DNA of 64,000 nt from Rheinheimera sp. A13L (GCF_000217935.1 NZ_AFHI01000015.1:1-64000), one strand, 5' to 3'. Counted from the stretch's first letter, positions 17,932 through 28,788 are shown. Program-made: numbers and translations. Notes: generated by a model from the sequence alone, not told the origin.

Positions 17932-20898
17932 ATGCATCCAGCTCTGATTTGGTGTTTATTGTCTGCTTTGCTGCTTCCCTGCTCTTTATTGGCCTCCATG
18001 CAATTTTCATCTTTGGCGCAACAACATGCTGACGCCCCTTTAATCAGTTACGACATCAAACAAGATCAGAAAGGTTATATCTGGTTTGCCAGTGAACTGG
18101 ATGGTCTGCAACGTTTTGATGGGTACGAACTGAGCCGCAGGAACATTCTGACAGAGACAGAACTTCAATCCGCGATGGCCAATGTCAATCAATTATTAGT
18201 CGACAGTCAGCAGCGACTTTGGGTCAGTACCTGGGGTCAGGGCGTGACTTTGTTGGACCAGCAACTCACAATCAGCATGCGTTATCACACCAAAGCGAGT
18301 CCGGCCCAACAACTGCCCTCAGACAGAGCACAAAGTTTTTTTGAAGACCAGCAACAACGAATATGGATTGGCACAGTGGAAGGGTTGCGTTATGTGCATT
18401 CGACAGACCCCGGCAGGCTGCATCAGGTTCAACTCCTACCGGATATCAGAGTATGGCAGGTCACACAGTCTGACAACGGCACCCTTTGGCTTGCCACCTC
18501 AAAAGGTTTATATAGCTTGTCGGCTGATTTGCAACAGGTAGAGCACCAGCCGCAGCCTGCACTCTCAGACGAAGATGTCAGCCTGAATCCAGCCGAGATC
18601 CGCACCTTGCTGTTGGTAGAACAAGGGCTTTGGCTCGGTACTCAGCTTGGCTTATTTTTCTTTAGCTTTGAGCTTGGGCAAATCACCTCACGTTACCCGG
18701 CTGAATTTGGCGTGATCAATACCTTGTTTCAACCAGAACCGGGCCAGCTCTGGGTTGGCAGCGGCGCAGGTTTGTTCAGAATAAACACCGGATTGACGCA
18801 ACCTCAGACTCCTGAACATTTTTTGCAAACTGCAGATATTCGTAAATTTTTTAAAGACCAGACCGGGGTGATCTGGGTGGCGAGCCGCAACAGGGGGGTC
18901 TTTAAAATGAATCCCTTGCCTGAAAATTTCAAAGCAGTACCGCTGCCCCAGAAACCCGGCATGGCAGAAAAAACCTTAAGACGTATTTACAGTCAAACCA
19001 TTATCGACGACAGGATCTGGCTGGGAGTGGATCACGATCTGGTCAGTTATGATCTCAAGCAACAACGCTGGCAAACACACCGCTTACCCACCCGTCGCCC
19101 CCACAATCAAATTCAGGCAGTAACCCGGGATCACCATGGGCAGTATTGGGTCGGCACAGATCTGGGGTTGTTTGTCTCTGAGGCATCGGACCAGGAGTTC
19201 AGCCAAAAAAGCTTACCTGATACCATCAGACAATTGGCTGGGATCACTTCAGTGGCAGCGGACGCTGATGGTTCATTGTGGCTTGGCATATGGGAAAAAG
19301 GCCTGGTGAAGTGGCCACAACAAAATCCACAAGGACAGCTTGAACACTACAGTATCACCTCACAACCCGGTGATGCCGTGATCAGTATTATCAGCGATAC
19401 CTCAGACAGCATATGGATGGTTAGTCGCTTCAGCGGCCTGTACCGATTGGAGCGCCACACTGGACTAATAAGCCGTTACCATAGTGGGGCCGATAGCCTG
19501 ATACAACTGCCAACAGACGTTCTGCTTTGCCTTGAGAAGGTGAATGAACACCAGTTATGGGTCTGTACCAATCAGGGTTTGTTTTTTATGGACTTAAACC
19601 AAAGCCAGAGTGAACTTTATCAGGTGGAGCAAGGACTGCCGGACAACAGAGTGGTCGCCATCAATGCACAGGAGCCAGGTTCAGTCTGGGTCAGTACAAA
19701 AAGAGGTCTGGCTGAACTGAATTTAACCAGTAAAACCTTCAAGCTTTTTGCTGAAAAGGCCAATATTAATGCGTTATTACTGGAAACCCGAGCGCTGAAC
19801 CGCACGGCCTCGGGTCAATTCTGGTTAGGTACTGCAGCAGGTTTATATCAATTTACTCCACGTCTGATGCAGGATTACAAATTTAACGCCCATATGGTGA
19901 TCAGCAAACTCAAAGCCGATCAAAAACAGTGGCTGGACCCACAAAGCACAGCACAAGATCCACTGGAAGTCCCGGCTCATACCAAAGAAATCAGCATTCA
20001 CTTCAGCTTTCTGGAGTATTTTTTCACCGATGGCCATCAGTATCAGTACAGATTCTCTGGCTCAGACCGCGAGTGGCATTACATAGGCCACCAGCATCAG
20101 GTGAGCTTCAACAGACTACCGCCTGGTCATTACAGTTTTGAGGTACGAAATAGTCTGGAGCATTCAGAACACAGCACGGCCAGACTGCACTTTGTGATCC
20201 ATGCGCCATTGTGGCAGGACAAAAGACTCTGGTTATTTGTTTGTCTGGTTGGATTGTTATCGCTCTGGCTTATGTGGCAAGGCCGAACCCGCAATCTGCA
20301 TCAGCAAAACTCAAAACTCAACGAGCTTGTACGCCAGCGTACTGCGGATCTCGAGCAGGCGAACCTTGCGCTGAACCAACAAGCCCGCACCGACTTTCTG
20401 ACCAAATTACCTAACCGTCTGGCGTTTTCTGAACAGTTTGAATTATTGCAACGTCAGGCGATACGGCAAAAGTCGTCTTTTACTCTGGTATTACTGGATA
20501 TAGACCATTTTAAAAGCATTAATGATAGCTACGGTCATGATGCTGGTGACGTGGTGCTGGCAAAAGTAGCTCAAAGTTTAAGCCAACGCCTGCGTCAGCA
20601 AGATGTACTGGCGCGCTGGGGCGGCGAAGAGTTTATTTTATTATTACCAGACACTTCAGTGCAGGGAGCTTTGGTGGTCTGTGAAGAACTACGCCAATGC
20701 CTGATGCAGATGGATATAGTCTATGACAAACAACCAATCTTAGTAACAGCCACTTTTGGTGTGGCTCAGTTGAACGATTTGCAACTGGATCTGGTCCGCT
20801 GGCAATCTGCTGCTGATATCGCTTTGTACCAGGGCAAAAAAACCGGACGCAACAAAGTCGTAGTTTATCAGGATGACACTGCAGACAATGCTGAATAA
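17932..20898 (+). CDS. Membrane diguanylate cyclase with periplasmic propeller sensor (Reg_prop - Y_Y_Y - GGDEF)
   Basis: This 988-residue signalling protein has a signal peptide (MHPALIWCLLSALLLPCSLLA), many two-component-regulator-propeller repeats (IWFAS..DGLQRFDGY, LWVGSGAGLF and similar) to about residue 640, a Y_Y_Y domain, one membrane helix at about 766-783, a coiled coil, then a C-terminal GGDEF domain. The active-site motif is GGEEF at about 897-901. An RQQD five residues before it is an intact inhibitory I-site. It should make cyclic-di-GMP in response to an extracytoplasmic, possibly carbohydrate, signal. The start at 17932 is chosen for the signal peptide. Confidence 0.92.
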   Translation: MHPALIWCLLSALLLPCSLLASMQFSSLAQQHADAPLISYDIKQDQKGYIWFASELDGLQRFDGYELSRRNILTETELQSAMANVNQLLVDSQQRLWVSTWGQGVTLLDQQLTISMRYHTKASPAQQLPSDRAQSFFEDQQQRIWIGTVEGLRYVHSTDPGRLHQVQLLPDIRVWQVTQSDNGTLWLATSKGLYSLSADLQQVEHQPQPALSDEDVSLNPAEIRTLLLVEQGLWLGTQLGLFFFSFELGQITSRYPAEFGVINTLFQPEPGQLWVGSGAGLFRINTGLTQPQTPEHFLQTADIRKFFKDQTGVIWVASRNRGVFKMNPLPENFKAVPLPQKPGMAEKTLRRIYSQTIIDDRIWLGVDHDLVSYDLKQQRWQTHRLPTRRPHNQIQAVTRDHHGQYWVGTDLGLFVSEASDQEFSQKSLPDTIRQLAGITSVAADADGSLWLGIWEKGLVKWPQQNPQGQLEHYSITSQPGDAVISIISDTSDSIWMVSRFSGLYRLERHTGLISRYHSGADSLIQLPTDVLLCLEKVNEHQLWVCTNQGLFFMDLNQSQSELYQVEQGLPDNRVVAINAQEPGSVWVSTKRGLAELNLTSKTFKLFAEKANINALLLETRALNRTASGQFWLGTAAGLYQFTPRLMQDYKFNAHMVISKLKADQKQWLDPQSTAQDPLEVPAHTKEISIHFSFLEYFFTDGHQYQYRFSGSDREWHYIGHQHQVSFNRLPPGHYSFEVRNSLEHSEHSTARLHFVIHAPLWQDKRLWLFVCLVGLLSLWLMWQGRTRNLHQQNSKLNELVRQRTADLEQANLALNQQARTDFLTKLPNRLAFSEQFELLQRQAIRQKSSFTLVLLDIDHFKSINDSYGHDAGDVVLAKVAQSLSQRLRQQDVLARWGGEEFILLLPDTSVQGALVVCEELRQCLMQMDIVYDKQPILVTATFGVAQLNDLQLDLVRWQSAADIALYQGKKTGRNKVVVYQDDTADNAE

Positions 20899-20956
20899 CG
20901 GAAGGCTTGTTCAACGCAGCTCTGTAGCGAGGCATATGGAGTAAAAAACAGCGGTT

Positions 20957-21190
20957 TTATTCGAGGTAACGCTTCTTCTGCTGTTGTAGATCACTGATCG
21001 CCTGCGACAAGTCAGCGCCGGTCAGATGGTGCTGCTGCATCAACTTCTGCATAGCTTCAGACAATTCAGCACTGCTGTACTCTGTCGCAGGAATTTTTGC
21101 CTGCCGATAGTAAGTGGTACCAAAATCAATCAAAGCACAAAGCAAATACATCAGCAGAAAAACCGCCGGATACTTTATTTTTTGTACCAT
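20957..21190 (-). CDS. Small single-pass membrane protein, unknown function
   Basis: This 77-residue protein begins MVQKIKYPAVFLLMYLLCALIDFG, one membrane helix, and ends in a polar helical tail rich in Gln and Lys (LSQAISDLQQQKKRYLE). The start at 21190 lies inside the end of the upstream gene (16-base overlap); a longer frame of 14 more codons exists but lies entirely within that gene. It is not recognised as a known family. It is probably co-expressed with the neighbour. Confidence 0.6.
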   Translation of the reverse strand: MVQKIKYPAVFLLMYLLCALIDFGTTYYRQAKIPATEYSSAELSEAMQKLMQQHHLTGADLSQAISDLQQQKKRYLE

Positions 21191-21810
21191 GTTTTCAGCT
21201 CCTGTTCCCATTGTGTCCGCTCGTCTGGCCATAAATCTCTGGTGGTCGCCTCATCAAACTTATAACGCTTATTAGCTTTGAGTTTTAATAACACAGCACC
21301 GGGTAAGGTGTCCAGATCAGCATATTCCAGCTCACCGGCTTTTAATACTTTGGCGTACTCCAGAATTTTGGCGGTGAATTCTTTCGTCAAAGGCGCAGGC
21401 GCCATCAATTTAACCTGACACAAGGTATTACGGCATTCACTGGCCAAAATACGCAACTCGTTGTTGGTGGTGGTGACAGCTAAGTGGGCTAACAGGTATT
21501 CGGTGGCTTCTGCCCAGCTTTCATCTCTGTCCTGATCATCCCAGTTTGCATGGTGTTCCAGCAAGACTTTTTCTTTGGCGATGAAAGCACGGATACCTAA
21601 ATAAGCGTGCAGCACCTGCGCAGCTTCAGGATTCTTTGCCTCAAAGTCATTGGCTTGATTTAACTGAGATTGAGTCATAGGTTCAGGCAACAGCACAAAT
21701 GCCAGCCAGGGTTTGGCTTGATAAGTACAAATAGCAGCACCAGCCAACAGCAGGCAGATCAGAGTCTGTGCTAAGGCGGATTGTAAATTGAGCTGAAACT
21801 TTAACGCCAT
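21175..21810 (-). CDS. Membrane-anchored protein of unknown function
   Basis: This 211-residue protein has an N-terminal membrane helix (about residues 10-30, ALAQTLICLLLAGAAICTY) and a soluble, probably periplasmic domain with two cysteines in a SECRNTLCQVKL segment that could form a disulfide. GGAG sits 6 bases before the ATG at 21810; an upstream in-frame ATG lies before that site and is disfavoured. It overlaps the next small membrane gene. The family is not recognised. Confidence 0.65.
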   Translation of the reverse strand: MALKFQLNLQSALAQTLICLLLAGAAICTYQAKPWLAFVLLPEPMTQSQLNQANDFEAKNPEAAQVLHAYLGIRAFIAKEKVLLEHHANWDDQDRDESWAEATEYLLAHLAVTTTNNELRILASECRNTLCQVKLMAPAPLTKEFTAKILEYAKVLKAGELEYADLDTLPGAVLLKLKANKRYKFDEATTRDLWPDERTQWEQELKTWYKK

Positions 21811-21873
21811 ACAAACTCCAATCAAAAGGCGGCAAAGTTTAACAGAGCCTGAATCAGTACTAAAGCGGCTTGT

Positions 21874-22392
21874 TTAAATGGCGCGGGAAAACAGCAAGGG
21901 TTCCACATAATCAAGCAAAGACAATTGTGTTTTACCTTCCAGACTAAAACCTAGTTTGGTCGCAACCTGTTTAGAACCTTCATTATCCGGATGGATCACT
22001 GCTACTAAGCGGTTCAGGCCTAAAGTCTGAGCAAACTCAATCACGGCAGAACCTGCTTCTGTCGCTAAACCTTTGCCCCAGAATTCTGGTAAAAAACGAT
22101 AACCAAGCTCAGTTTCCTGAATTTCCTCAAGAAACTTAATACCACTAAAACCTATTACCTGCCCCGTTGCTTTCCAGACACAGGCAAAACGGCCATACCC
22201 ATAAACCTGATAATCCCGCAGCGGATGCTGTTGCAGATAATCCAGCACATCCTGTTTCGATTGCGCTGGTTTATTGCCAACATAACGTATCACTTGCGGC
22301 ACAGTCGCTAATGAATACATAGCATCAACATCATCCAGCGTAAAAGAGCGCAAGATCAAACGTGGGGTTTCAAGTACAATATCCATTGCCAT
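21874..22392 (-). CDS. GNAT acetyltransferase of the RimJ/RimL type
   Basis: This 172-residue protein begins with ETPRLILRSFTLDDVDAMYSL, the typical RimJ/RimL N-terminus. It contains the acetyl-CoA-binding stretch ELGYRFLPEFWGKGLATEA and a C-terminal HPDNEGSKQVATKLGF. It acetylates an unknown amine, perhaps a protein N-terminus. It starts 5 bases after the ygiQ stop, so it is the second gene of that operon. Confidence 0.88.
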   Translation of the reverse strand: MAMDIVLETPRLILRSFTLDDVDAMYSLATVPQVIRYVGNKPAQSKQDVLDYLQQHPLRDYQVYGYGRFACVWKATGQVIGFSGIKFLEEIQETELGYRFLPEFWGKGLATEAGSAVIEFAQTLGLNRLVAVIHPDNEGSKQVATKLGFSLEGKTQLSLLDYVEPLLFSRAI

Positions 22393-22397
22393 AAGTC

Positions 22398-24653
22398 TTA
22401 CCCTTTAGCTTTTTTGCTAAAAGATGGTTTACCGGACGAGCGTTTGATTTTCTCAACAGCTTTAGCCGCAGGGTTTACCCCAGTGTGCCGGGTTAAGGCT
22501 ACCTGACCTGGTTTTTTACCTGGTACTTTGATAGCACGCAGGAATAGGTCCTCTTTGCCTTCTTCCGGCACCAGACAACCTTTGCTTCTGCCTATCAGGT
22601 GTTTTAAGCCCATTTTGACTAAAGCTTCGCGGATCATTGGCCAGCCTTTCGGGTCGTGGTATCGCAGCAAGGCTTTATGTAAGCGGCGCTGACGTTCACC
22701 TTTAGGCACAGGCACTACTTCGGTATTGCCTTTGATATTTTTCAGCGAGTTCATCTCTGTGTGATAGATGGTGGTCGCGTTTGCCATAGGACTTGGGTAG
22801 AAGTTCTGCACCTGATCCAGTTTAAAATCACGTTCTTTCAGCCACAGAGCTAAATTCACCATGTCTTTGTCGGTAGTGCCAGGATGCGCTGAAATGAAAT
22901 AAGGGATCAGGTATTGCTCTTTACCGGCTTCACGGCTGAAACGGTCGAACATTTCTTTAAACTTGTCATAGGCGCCCATGCCGGGTTTCATCATCTTCGA
23001 CAATGGACCTGTTTCGGTATGCTCCGGGGCTATTTTTAAATAACCACCTACATGGTGCTGCACTAACTCTTTGACGTAGTTTGGATCTTCAACTGCCAAG
23101 TCGTAACGCACACCAGAGGCGACCAGAATCTTTTTAATGCCATCCACTTTACGGGCAGCACGGTATAAATCCACAGTCGGGCTTTGGTCCGTATCCATAT
23201 GTTCACAAATGGTCGGGTAGACACAAGAAGGCCTGCGACAGGTTTGCTCAGCTTTTGGATTTTTACAACGTAAGCGATACATATTGGCGGTTGGGCCGCC
23301 TAAATCCGAAATCACACCGGTAAAACCCGGTACTTTGTCACGAATTTCTTTAATTTCTTTTAAAATCGATTCCTGCGAACGGCTTTGGATCACGCGGCCT
23401 TCATGTTCTGTAATAGAACAAAAAGAACAGCCACCAAAACAGCCACGCATAATATTGACCGAAGTTTTGATCATCTCATAGGCAGGAATTTTGGCTTTAC
23501 CATAAGTCGGGTGCGGCACGCGCTGATAAGGCAAGCCAAATACACCATCCATCTCTTCAGTGGTCAGCGGGAATGCAGGTGGGTTGACCCATAAATGCCG
23601 GTCGCCATGGCGCTGGTAAATAGCGCGGGCGCAACCTGGGTTAGTTTCCTGGTGCAAAATACGAGAAGCATGGGCATACAAGGACTTATTGACACTCACC
23701 TGCTCAAAAGCAGGCAGTTTGACATAAGTTTTTTCCCACGGTTTTTGCCGTGGCGGTTGCACCAGAATTGGCTTGGCTTCCACCTCAGGCGCTTTGCTGA
23801 GGTCTATACCTTGTTGAGCGAATTCAGAAAAAGTGCCACACCCCACATCATCTGCACCATAAGGATTAGGCACAGGGTCAATTTTTCCTACTTTATCAAT
23901 AGCCGTTGAATCGACACCACGCCAGCCCGGTAAAGGCTCTTTGCGGATCACAGCAGTGCCACGAATATCGTGCAGCGTATTGATATCTTCGCCATTGGCA
24001 ATACGATGCGCGACTTCCACCAGCGGACGTTCGGCATTGCCGTAAATCAACATCTCGGCTTTGGCATCAAAAATAATGGAGCGACGAACTTTTTCCTGCC
24101 AGTAATCATAATGAGCTATACGGCGCAGGCTGGCCTCAATACCACCTATGATCACGGGCACATCTTTGTAGGCTTCTTTACAACGCTGTGAATACACCAG
24201 CACAGCACGGTCAGGTCGTTTTCCGCCTTCATTGCCTGGCGTGTAGGCATCGTCGTGACGTAGTTTTTTATCCGCTGTGTAGCGGTTAATCATGGAGTCC
24301 ATATTGCCGGCAGAGACACCAAAAAACAGATTGGGTTTGCCAAGGGTCATAAAAGCATCTTTGGACGACCAATCAGGCTGAGCAATCATACCTACCCGAA
24401 AGCCCTGACTTTCCAGCATACGGCCAACAACGGCCATACCAAAACTGGGGTGATCGACATAAGCGTCACCCACCACCAGAATAATATCGCAGCTGTCCCA
24501 GCCCAGTTGTTTCATCTCGGCCCGGCTCATTGGCAAAAATGGTGCAGTACCAAAGGACTCAGCCCAGTATTTCGGATAAGAAAATAATCCACGCTCGGCC
24601 GACATGCGGTCCACTGCTGCGGATTTTCTTAAAGGGACCTGATTCATTTGCAT
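22398..24653 (-). CDS. ygiQ: YgiQ family radical SAM protein
   Basis: This is a large radical-SAM enzyme of unknown reaction. The protein is about 751 residues with an N-terminal DUF3362-linked/B12-binding-like region ([37 protein letters not shown]), a central radical SAM core with the cluster motif [16 protein letters not shown], a second cysteine cluster ([12 protein letters not shown]), and a basic C-terminal tail. The start is uncertain: GTG at 24665, ATG at 24653 and ATG at 24647 are all possible. It shares a transcript with the GNAT gene. Confidence 0.92.
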   Translation of the reverse strand: MQMNQVPLRKSAAVDRMSAERGLFSYPKYWAESFGTAPFLPMSRAEMKQLGWDSCDIILVVGDAYVDHPSFGMAVVGRMLESQGFRVGMIAQPDWSSKDAFMTLGKPNLFFGVSAGNMDSMINRYTADKKLRHDDAYTPGNEGGKRPDRAVLVYSQRCKEAYKDVPVIIGGIEASLRRIAHYDYWQEKVRRSIIFDAKAEMLIYGNAERPLVEVAHRIANGEDINTLHDIRGTAVIRKEPLPGWRGVDSTAIDKVGKIDPVPNPYGADDVGCGTFSEFAQQGIDLSKAPEVEAKPILVQPPRQKPWEKTYVKLPAFEQVSVNKSLYAHASRILHQETNPGCARAIYQRHGDRHLWVNPPAFPLTTEEMDGVFGLPYQRVPHPTYGKAKIPAYEMIKTSVNIMRGCFGGCSFCSITEHEGRVIQSRSQESILKEIKEIRDKVPGFTGVISDLGGPTANMYRLRCKNPKAEQTCRRPSCVYPTICEHMDTDQSPTVDLYRAARKVDGIKKILVASGVRYDLAVEDPNYVKELVQHHVGGYLKIAPEHTETGPLSKMMKPGMGAYDKFKEMFDRFSREAGKEQYLIPYFISAHPGTTDKDMVNLALWLKERDFKLDQVQNFYPSPMANATTIYHTEMNSLKNIKGNTEVVPVPKGERQRRLHKALLRYHDPKGWPMIREALVKMGLKHLIGRSKGCLVPEEGKEDLFLRAIKVPGKKPGQVALTRHTGVNPAAKAVEKIKRSSGKPSFSKKAKG

Positions 24654-24861
24654 CTGTTGCTTCACTCGGTTTTGCCTGCCAAAAATGGCCGCGCATTATA
24701 CTTGACTCAGCCGGAGAATACTAACATTAAGGCAGAGTCGGGTTGTTCACAAATTAAACAACAAAAAATCTCAGGCCAGCTTGAAGTTTCAACACGCTGT
24801 TACCACCAGATTTTCGTTAAAAACTAAGTCTGGCAATCCAGTGAAAGCATATTCAGTCAAA

Positions 24862-25425
24862 CTAGTACATCAGAATAGTCAGCACCCCCAGCAGCATAAA
24901 GATGGCACAGGCCACGCGGCGTGCCCAGTCCAATGAAATACGTTCCAGCAACCAGCTGCCGGCATAGACCACAGGCACATTGGCTGCCAGCATGCCGATA
25001 GTGGTGCCAAAAATTACCTGCCAGGTTTCCGGGTAAGTAGCAGCCAAAAGCACAGTGGCCACCTGAGTTTTATCGCCAATTTCTGCCAGGAAAAACAAAA
25101 TACAGCTGGCAAAAAATGCACCGTATTTTAAAACACTGACTTCTTCGCTGTCGTCTTTATCAGGAATAAGTAACCAAAGCGCCACGGCAATAAAAGAGCC
25201 ACCTAACAGCCAGGCATGCCAGCCTTGTGGAATAAATTGCGCCCCCCAGGCACCAAACCAGGCTGATGCGGCGTGATTTAATAAGGTTGCCACCAGAATA
25301 CCGGCAATAATAGCGCCACGGGAGCGAAAGCGGGCTGCGAGGAACAAAGACAAAAGCTGGGTTTTATCGCCAATCTCTGCAACAGCAACAGAAGCGAAGG
25401 AGGCAACAAAGGCATCAAAAAACAT
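24862..25425 (-). CDS. mneA: TMEM165/GDT1 (UPF0016) manganese exporter
   Basis: This 187-residue membrane protein has six helices in two repeats, each carrying the diagnostic E-x-GDKT motif (VAEIGDKTQLLSLF and LAEIGDKTQVATVL). Bacterial members such as Vibrio MneA export manganese. AGGTG lies 7 bases before the ATG at 25425; the GTG three codons earlier overlaps this site. The leader carries a yybP-ykoY riboswitch, strongly supporting a manganese role. Confidence 0.93.
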   Translation of the reverse strand: MFFDAFVASFASVAVAEIGDKTQLLSLFLAARFRSRGAIIAGILVATLLNHAASAWFGAWGAQFIPQGWHAWLLGGSFIAVALWLLIPDKDDSEEVSVLKYGAFFASCILFFLAEIGDKTQVATVLLAATYPETWQVIFGTTIGMLAANVPVVYAGSWLLERISLDWARRVACAIFMLLGVLTILMY

Positions 25426-25453
25426 AAACTGCACCTGGCGGGAAAACTAAACA

Positions 25454-25498
25454 TAAGACAATAAACCAACTCCCGCCTGGGGTTAGTGCATTGTCTTA
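25454..25498 (-). promoter_or_regulatory. Expression-platform hairpin of the manganese riboswitch
   Basis: TAAGACAAT pairs with ATTGTCTTA over 9 bp, enclosing a second stem (ACTAACCCC against GGGaGTTGGT), followed leftward by TGTTTAGTTTT. Its 5' arm shares the bases TAAG with the closing stem P1 of the aptamer, so the two structures exclude each other. Manganese binding should stabilise P1 and break this hairpin (terminator or sequester), switching the gene on. Confidence 0.7.
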
Positions 25499-25616
25499 GG
25501 TCTCATTAGTACCTGATCAGCGATGATCAAACGGGACGTTGTTGCCATGTACAGTGAGGTACAAGTATGTTGACAACAACACAAAACCTGGCGGTTTTGT
25601 AAATTACTCCCCTAAG
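25495..25616 (-). promoter_or_regulatory. yybP-ykoY manganese riboswitch
   Basis: Read leftward, the aptamer opens with CTTAGGGGAGTA (P1 strand and the conserved GGGGAGUA), has the hairpin CAAAACCGCCAGGTTTTG, the GTCAACATACTTG region, CATGGCAACAACGTCCCG, a TGATCATCGCTGATCA hairpin, and closes with GAGACCTAAG, whose CCTAAG pairs with the opening CTTAGG. The layout matches the manganese riboswitch class. It stands directly before a UPF0016 manganese exporter, a known target. Confidence 0.88.
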
Positions 25617-25626
25617 CGCGGGCAGA

Positions 25627-25656
25627 AGTATAACCGCGCCATCAAAGTTCAGGCAA
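25627..25656 (-). promoter_or_regulatory. Sigma-70 promoter of the riboswitch transcript
   Basis: TTGCCT (25651-25656), an 18-base spacer and TATACT (25627-25632) read leftward, with the riboswitch P1 beginning 11 bases after the -10 box. The start site would fall right at the aptamer, as expected. Confidence 0.6.
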
Positions 25657-25683
25657 CCAGAAAATCACGCGCAGTTGCTCTAG

Positions 25684-26520
25684 CTAACCTTTTAAGTGCC
25701 TTGCATGAAAACGCAGATGTTCTTCAATAAAGCTGCTGATAAAAAAGTAGCTGTGATCATAGCCGCTTTGCAAACGGATTTGCGCCCCACTCTGACTAAG
25801 CTGATTGGCTTCGATTAAGGATTCAGTGCGAAGCTGTGAAGGGTAAAACTGGTCAGCCTCACCCTGATCGATCAGCATTGGCAAACTGTTTTGTTTTTGC
25901 GCCAGTAAAAAACCCGCGTCGTACTGCAACCATTGGCTTTGATCTTTGCCAAGATAAGCGGTAAAGGCCTTTTTGCCCCAGTCACATTCTGAAGGTTGAC
26001 AAATAGGTGAAAAAGCCGAAACAGAGCGGTAAGCACCTACTTCACGTAAAGCTATCACTAAAGCACCATGGCCGCCCATCGAATGACCGCTGATAGCTTT
26101 GGCGGAGGTGACAGGTAAATGCGCTTCAATCAAAGCAGGCAGTTCACGGCTGATATAGTCGTACATCTGATAATGCGCAGCCCATGGCTCTTGGGTCGCA
26201 TTGACATAAAAACCTGCACCCTGACCTAAATCGTAAGCGGCATCGTCTGCTACATGCTCACCTCGAGGGCTGGTATCCGGGATCACTAAGGCGATGCCCA
26301 GTTCAGCCGCAACACGCTGCGCTCCGGCTTTGATCGAGAAGTTTTCATCTGTGCAGGTTAAGCCAGACAACCAATACAACACAGGCACTTTTTGCTTTTC
26401 AGCCGCTGGTGGTAAATAAACAGAAAAGTGCATCACACCTTTGACGGAGTCTGAGTGATGCTGATATTTAATCTGCCGGCCGGCAAACAACTTATGTTCG
26501 GACAACTGAATTAACGTCAT
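25684..26520 (-). CDS. fghA: S-formylglutathione hydrolase
   Basis: This alpha/beta hydrolase completes glutathione-dependent formaldehyde detoxification by cleaving S-formylglutathione to formate and glutathione. The 278-residue protein has the nucleophile elbow GHSMGGHGALV near residue 147, the conserved WLSGLTCTDENF oxyanion region and a late catalytic histidine in GYDHSYFF. AAGGAT precedes the ATG. It lies 61 bases downstream of frmA on the same strand. Confidence 0.97.
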   Translation of the reverse strand: MTLIQLSEHKLFAGRQIKYQHHSDSVKGVMHFSVYLPPAAEKQKVPVLYWLSGLTCTDENFSIKAGAQRVAAELGIALVIPDTSPRGEHVADDAAYDLGQGAGFYVNATQEPWAAHYQMYDYISRELPALIEAHLPVTSAKAISGHSMGGHGALVIALREVGAYRSVSAFSPICQPSECDWGKKAFTAYLGKDQSQWLQYDAGFLLAQKQNSLPMLIDQGEADQFYPSQLRTESLIEANQLSQSGAQIRLQSGYDHSYFFISSFIEEHLRFHARHLKG

Positions 26521-26537
26521 TGCTTTATCCTTGTGCT

Positions 26538-26557
26538 AAGCCCGGCGAACCGGGCTT
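26538..26557. other. Stable hairpin between frmA and fghA
   Basis: A perfect 8-bp stem AAGCCCGG/CCGGGCTT closes a 4-base loop (UUCG in the leftward transcript) 18 bases before the fghA start. No U tract follows leftward, so it is more likely an mRNA-stability or partial-attenuation hairpin within the operon than a full terminator. Confidence 0.5.
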
Positions 26558-26581
26558 TTAATGAATGACTAAAGACTCTGG

Positions 26582-27736
<1,155 letters not shown>

Positions 27737-27797
27737 TTATTGTAATTTTTTCTTATTCGATGATAATCCCTGCAAATAACAAATGAGTTTTGCATAA

Positions 27798-28688
27798 ATG
27801 AAAGAATGGCAAGGCATCAGCGAATTTGTGGCCGTGGCAGAACTTGGCAGTTTTTCTAAAGCGGCCAAAGTCTTAGCAATTTCTGTGGCTCAGGTCAGTC
27901 GCACTGTGCTGCAATTAGAGCAACGGCTGAACTGCAAACTGGTGCTTCGCACCACCCGTCAGGTGCGTTTAACAGAGCAAGGGGTGATGTATTACCAGCA
28001 TTGCCGCGCTTTGGTTAATGGTTTGCATCAGGCCAATCAGCAGCTTACCAGCTTACAACACGAACCTTCGGGCGCGATAAAAATTACCGCCCCTGTTTAT
28101 TACGGCGAGCAATTTATTGCGCCTTTGCTGCATGAGTTTTTATTACGTTACCCCAAAGTGCAGCTGGATTTGCAACTGACTAATGATCAACTGGATTTAG
28201 TGCAAGGTGGTTTTGACTGCGCCATCCGCTTAGGAACTCTTACCGATTCCAGTTTACAGGCCAAAGCCTTAGGCAAACGCACCTTGTATTTATGCGCCAG
28301 CCCCGACTACCTGCAAAAATTCGGCACACCAGAAACAGTAGCCGAACTGCATCAGCACCGCTGTTTGGTTGGCTCTGTCGACTTTTGGCGTTTTGAACAG
28401 CAAGGCCAAAAGCTGCAATTTAAACCCCAATCTTATTTACGTTGTAATAGCGGCGTGGCATTAACAGATGCGGTACTCAAAGGTTTAGGCATTACCCAAT
28501 TACCGGATTATTACTTGCAGCCTTATTTAGAGGATGGCCGTTTAGTGGCTTTATTATCAGAACAACAACCCTCCGACGAAGGCATCTGGGCTTTGTATCC
28601 ACTGAACCGGCATTTACCGGTTAAAGTACGGTTATTGCTCGATTGGTTGCAGCAAGGATTGGAAAGCCTTCCAAAGGTGGCAGGCTAG
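27798..28688 (+). CDS. LysR-family regulator, probable controller of frmA-fghA
   Basis: This 296-residue transcription factor has an N-terminal winged helix-turn-helix (FVAVAELGSFSKAAKVLAISVAQVSRTVLQLEQRL) and a C-terminal LysR substrate-binding domain. Divergence from frmA is the usual LysR layout, so formaldehyde-responsive control of frmA-fghA is a reasonable inference. The effector is unknown. Confidence 0.9.
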   Translation: MKEWQGISEFVAVAELGSFSKAAKVLAISVAQVSRTVLQLEQRLNCKLVLRTTRQVRLTEQGVMYYQHCRALVNGLHQANQQLTSLQHEPSGAIKITAPVYYGEQFIAPLLHEFLLRYPKVQLDLQLTNDQLDLVQGGFDCAIRLGTLTDSSLQAKALGKRTLYLCASPDYLQKFGTPETVAELHQHRCLVGSVDFWRFEQQGQKLQFKPQSYLRCNSGVALTDAVLKGLGITQLPDYYLQPYLEDGRLVALLSEQQPSDEGIWALYPLNRHLPVKVRLLLDWLQQGLESLPKVAG

Positions 28689-28691
28689 ATC

Positions 28692-28736
28692 TGTATTTGT
28701 CGTGCTTTTATTTGTCGTACTTTTATTTGTCGTGCC
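28692..28736 (+). repeat. Three tandem copies of a 15-bp unit
   Basis: Units TGTATTTGTCGTGCT, TTTATTTGTCGTACT and TTTATTTGTCGTGCC follow one another directly. The last supplies the TTGTCG -35 box proposed for mntA, so slippage here could move or multiply promoter elements. Confidence 0.8.
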
Positions 28737-28755
28737 AGGGGTTAAAAGTTACTAT
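28727..28755 (+). promoter_or_regulatory. Possible promoter of mntA
   Basis: TTGTCG (28727-28732), a 17-base spacer and TACTAT (28750-28755) lie 33 bases before the mntA start. A moderate match only. Confidence 0.4.
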
Positions 28756-28788
28756 GATTGGCAGAACAGATGCAGCAAACAAGCGATT

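Noticed and set aside
23284-24191. Several rightward open frames inside ygiQ
   Set aside because: They are antisense shadows of a well-recognised conserved gene.
28702-28788. N-terminal hydrophobic extension of MntA
   Set aside because: It is a translation of the 15-bp tandem repeats; family length and the proposed promoter favour 28789.
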